Of a stretch of DNA of 64,000 bases, positions 62,473-64,000 are shown in pieces. The stretch's first letter is position 1. Every line of letters begins with the position of its first letter. Under the pieces are notes generated by a model. That model saw nothing but the letters and a program-made list of their open reading frames with translations. It was not told the origin of the DNA and did not search any database. This stretch comes from Elusimicrobiota bacterium. GTDB lineage: Bacteria; Elusimicrobiota; Elusimicrobia; UBA1565; UBA9628. The stretch is taken from NCBI GenBank assembly GCA_016212795.1, contig JACRDT010000010.1, positions 62,001-126,000 of the forward strand. Direction: 5' to 3'. The translations under genes were made by a program, and so were the position numbers.

Positions 62473-63411
62473 TTGACGAGGCCGCCCTGGAGAGGGGCTC
62501 TGGCCGCCGGCGCGGCGCTGCTGCTGGCCTGGGCCGCCCGAGAGTCGGCCGCGCGGACGACCTCCCAATCGGAGTGGGAGCGCTTCTCCGTCCTCACGCC
62601 GGCCGGCCCGGAGGAGCCTTCGCCGGAGGTCTTCCGGCTCGTCAAGCGGCTCATCTACGCCGAGCACAAGATCGTGAAGGGCGAGTACAGCGCCTGGCAC
62701 CTGGCCAAGGCCTACGGGACCACGGCGATGGCGCTGCAGTCGACCAGGGGCGACGAGATGATCATCCTCTACCCCGGGATGAAGGTCATGGTGCACAACA
62801 AGGACGGCATGCTCTACCAGGTGAAGGGGGAGCGCGAGACCCTCGAAGGCGTGATCGCCCGGTTCCAGCCGGATCCCCACGCCGCGCGCAAGTTCAAGGA
62901 GGCCGTGATCCAGGCCAACTCCTTCCCGGCGAGCGCCATGCTGGGGCCGTTCCCCCTGGAGAAGGGGGAGCTCGTGCTCCTGCCCAAGGTGAGGGTCAAT
63001 TTCGACACCTTCCGCTTCCCGTTCGCCGAGGCGGGCTGGCACCGCGTGAGCTCGCGGTTCGGGATGCGGACCCATCCCGTGCTGGGGCGGCGCCGGTTCC
63101 ACGAGGGCATCGACCTGGCCAAGCCCTACGGCGCGCCGGTCTATCCCTCCCGCAGCGGGCGGGTCGTCGAGGCCGGGTGGAAGGAGGGCTACGGCCTGAC
63201 CATCGTGGTCAAGCACTTCGACGGGTCGACCACGCTCTACGGGCACCTCTCCAAGGTCGCGGTCAAGAAGGGGCAGGTCGTGCAGCGCGGCAAGTCCGTG
63301 CTCGGCCGCGTCGGCTCCTCCGGCCTGGCCACCGGGCCGCACCTGCACTTCGAGATGCACGACAAGAACGGCAAGCTCATCAACCCCATGACGAAGATCG
63401 GCCGGCGGTAA
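62473..63411 (+). CDS. Exported M23 metallopeptidase (LytM type)
   Basis: 312 residues from a TTG preceded by GGGAGGGGC. N-terminal signal anchor (WRGALAAGAALLLAWAARES), a LysM-like region (YSAWHLAKAYGTTAMALQST, IILYPGMKVMV), then a lysostaphin-type domain: SSRFGMRTHPVLGRRRFHEG with the first His, GIDLAKPYGAPVYPSRSG with the Asp, STTLYGHLSKV and TGPHLHFEMHDKNGK with the HxH zinc ligands. All ligands are present, so it should cleave peptidoglycan cross-bridges. It ends at a family D palindrome. Confidence 0.92.
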   Translation: MTRPPWRGALAAGAALLLAWAARESAARTTSQSEWERFSVLTPAGPEEPSPEVFRLVKRLIYAEHKIVKGEYSAWHLAKAYGTTAMALQSTRGDEMIILYPGMKVMVHNKDGMLYQVKGERETLEGVIARFQPDPHAARKFKEAVIQANSFPASAMLGPFPLEKGELVLLPKVRVNFDTFRFPFAEAGWHRVSSRFGMRTHPVLGRRRFHEGIDLAKPYGAPVYPSRSGRVVEAGWKEGYGLTIVVKHFDGSTTLYGHLSKVAVKKGQVVQRGKSVLGRVGSSGLATGPHLHFEMHDKNGKLINPMTKIGRR

Positions 63412-63475
63412 CCACTCGCCTCCCCCGCGGCCTGGCCGCTTGCTGGGCCCGGCCAGGGGTGAGCAGCCGAGGGGG
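63411..63475. repeat. REP-like palindrome (family D), variant with inserted stem
   Basis: CCACTCGCCTCCCCCGCGG, then an extra CCTGGCC...GGCCAGG stem, then GGTGAGCAGCCGAGGGGGCT. The outer flank GAGGGGGCTGAATTC matches the reverse of flanks at 14041 and 63927. It overlaps the M23 stop and probably folds at the transcript end. Confidence 0.65.
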
Positions 63476-63513
63476 CTGAATTCGGCGTTGTCTTCTTTGG
63501 TTCATGAATAATG

Positions 63514-63519
63514 TATAAT
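63514..63519 (+). promoter_or_regulatory. -10 element of rpmE
   Basis: TATAAT 8 bp before the ATG at 63528. The nearest -35-like sequence is TTGTCT at 63488-63493 with a 20-bp spacer. There is no ribosome site between, so the leader is at most 1-2 nt. Confidence 0.6.
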
Positions 63520-63527
63520 AAGGCGCT

Positions 63528-63866
63528 ATGAGAGCCGGCATCCACCCCGTCTATAAGATCGCCAAAGTCATCTGCGCCTGCGGCAACACCTTCGAGACTC
63601 GCTCGGCCAAAGATGTGATCAAGCTCGAGATCTGCTCGGGCTGCCATCCCTTTTACACCGGCCAACAGCGCCTCGTCGACACCGCCGGCCGCGTGGAGCG
63701 CTTCAAGACCCGGTTCAGCAAGACCGACGGCAAGATGGTGGTCCGCAAGCCCGTCAAGAGGGAAGTCAAGAAACTCGGGATGGTGCCTGCCCCCAAGCCG
63801 AAGGTCCTGTCGACCGCGCCCAAGAAGGAGACCAAGGCGGACAAGAAGGCGGCCAAGAAAGGCTAG
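63528..63866 (+). CDS. rpmE: Ribosomal protein L31 (zinc-binding form) with basic extension
   Basis: 112 residues. L31 motifs: [20 protein letters not shown] with Cx[21 protein letters not shown] with CxxC, and [11 protein letters not shown]. Four cysteines make it the C-plus, zinc-binding form. The core ends near residue 70; the remaining about 40 residues are a Lys/Pro/Ala tail ([14 protein letters not shown]) not found on most L31 proteins. It forms part of the 50S central protuberance. It is a single-gene unit: its own -10 just upstream and an intrinsic terminator just downstream. Confidence 0.95.
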   Translation: MRAGIHPVYKIAKVICACGNTFETRSAKDVIKLEICSGCHPFYTGQQRLVDTAGRVERFKTRFSKTDGKMVVRKPVKREVKKLGMVPAPKPKVLSTAPKKETKADKKAAKKG

Positions 63867-63880
63867 CGGTCTCCGCCAGC

Positions 63881-63916
63881 GACAGCCCCGGCCTAGGGAG
63901 GCCGGGGCTGTCTTTT
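63881..63916 (+). terminator. Intrinsic terminator after rpmE
   Basis: Perfect 13-bp stem GACAGCCCCGGCC (63881-63893) / GGCCGGGGCTGTC (63900-63912), loop TAGGGA, then TTTT. It is the only classical intrinsic terminator I see in the window. Confidence 0.92.
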
Positions 63917-63926
63917 GAGGCATTCC

Positions 63927-63985
63927 GAATGAAACGGCGCCTGGCCCCCTCAGCTACTAGCCTCCCCGCGGGGGAGGCTGGTGAG
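63927..63985. repeat. REP-like palindrome (family D), fullest copy
   Basis: GAATGAAACGGC flank, GGCCCCCTCAGCTACTAG, then CCTCCCC-GC-GGGGAGG hairpin and GGTGAGATGCC. It shows the probable full unit of about 60 bp and lies after the rpmE terminator. Confidence 0.75.
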
Positions 63986-64000
63986 ATGCCCCCACAACTA

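Noticed and set aside
1..64000. Prophage, integron, transposon or CRISPR-Cas content
   Set aside because: No integrase, transposase, capsid, cas gene or spacer-repeat pattern was seen on either strand; the only mobile-looking items are the short hairpin repeats and the AbiEii-like pair.

Overview
The window is a high-GC (very roughly 68-70 %, estimated by eye), gene-dense bacterial chromosome segment, almost certainly from a diderm: it encodes outer-membrane barrel proteins, MltA, SLT and M23 murein hydrolases and UppP. The best lineage guess is Elusimicrobiota, an inference from the many long exported proteins with Ala/Pro-rich N-termini, the bacterial topoisomerase VI pair and the overall gene style. 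No 16S rRNA or other phylogenetic anchor is present. I saw no tRNA, rRNA, CRISPR array, transposase or integrase.

Layout. 16-8746 (minus): a tightly overlapping pyrimidine/purine block (TPR protein, pyrC, pyrD, a thioredoxin-like protein, pyrF, pyrE, purM and a fused purN-purH). 8847-16219: mostly minus-strand envelope genes (secreted proteins, a VWA protein, a tandem DUF350-like membrane protein, a transglutaminase-like protein, a GT-C-like membrane protein, a nucleotidyltransferase) plus one plus-strand barrel protein. 16261-20557: uppP, mltA, a new-looking secreted HExxH protein and a PsbP-like protein. 20770-27178: smc, an EF-G paralogue and a metallophosphatase. 27250-34563: a small repeat-carrying ORF, a barrel protein and an 1872-residue exported multidomain protease-like protein. 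34565-41065 (minus): topoisomerase VI A and B, a LysM/FecR protein and a sensor kinase lacking its H-box histidine. 41251-55931: an exported-protein island (PrcB-like protein, two duplicated murein hydrolases, a three-gene HAD-like/RecB-nuclease-like/MFS operon, an AbiEii-like pair, a sulfatase-modifying-factor relic and an active-looking subtilase). 55980-63866: housekeeping genes (receiver, trxA, polA, pseudo-rhomboid, coaE, rho, M23 peptidase, rpmE).

Two themes link the regions. First, at least four families of short hairpin repeats are scattered through the window. Several sit inside reading frames without breaking them, and in three families the stems differ between copies by compensating changes. 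Second, many exported-protein genes share one promoter layout: a -10 hexamer about 6 bp before the ATG (predicted leaderless mRNA), no clear -35, and clusters of GGNCC/GGGCCC-type motifs upstream. Housekeeping units instead carry ordinary TTGACA-N17-TATNNT promoters. The exported proteins may therefore form one co-regulated set.
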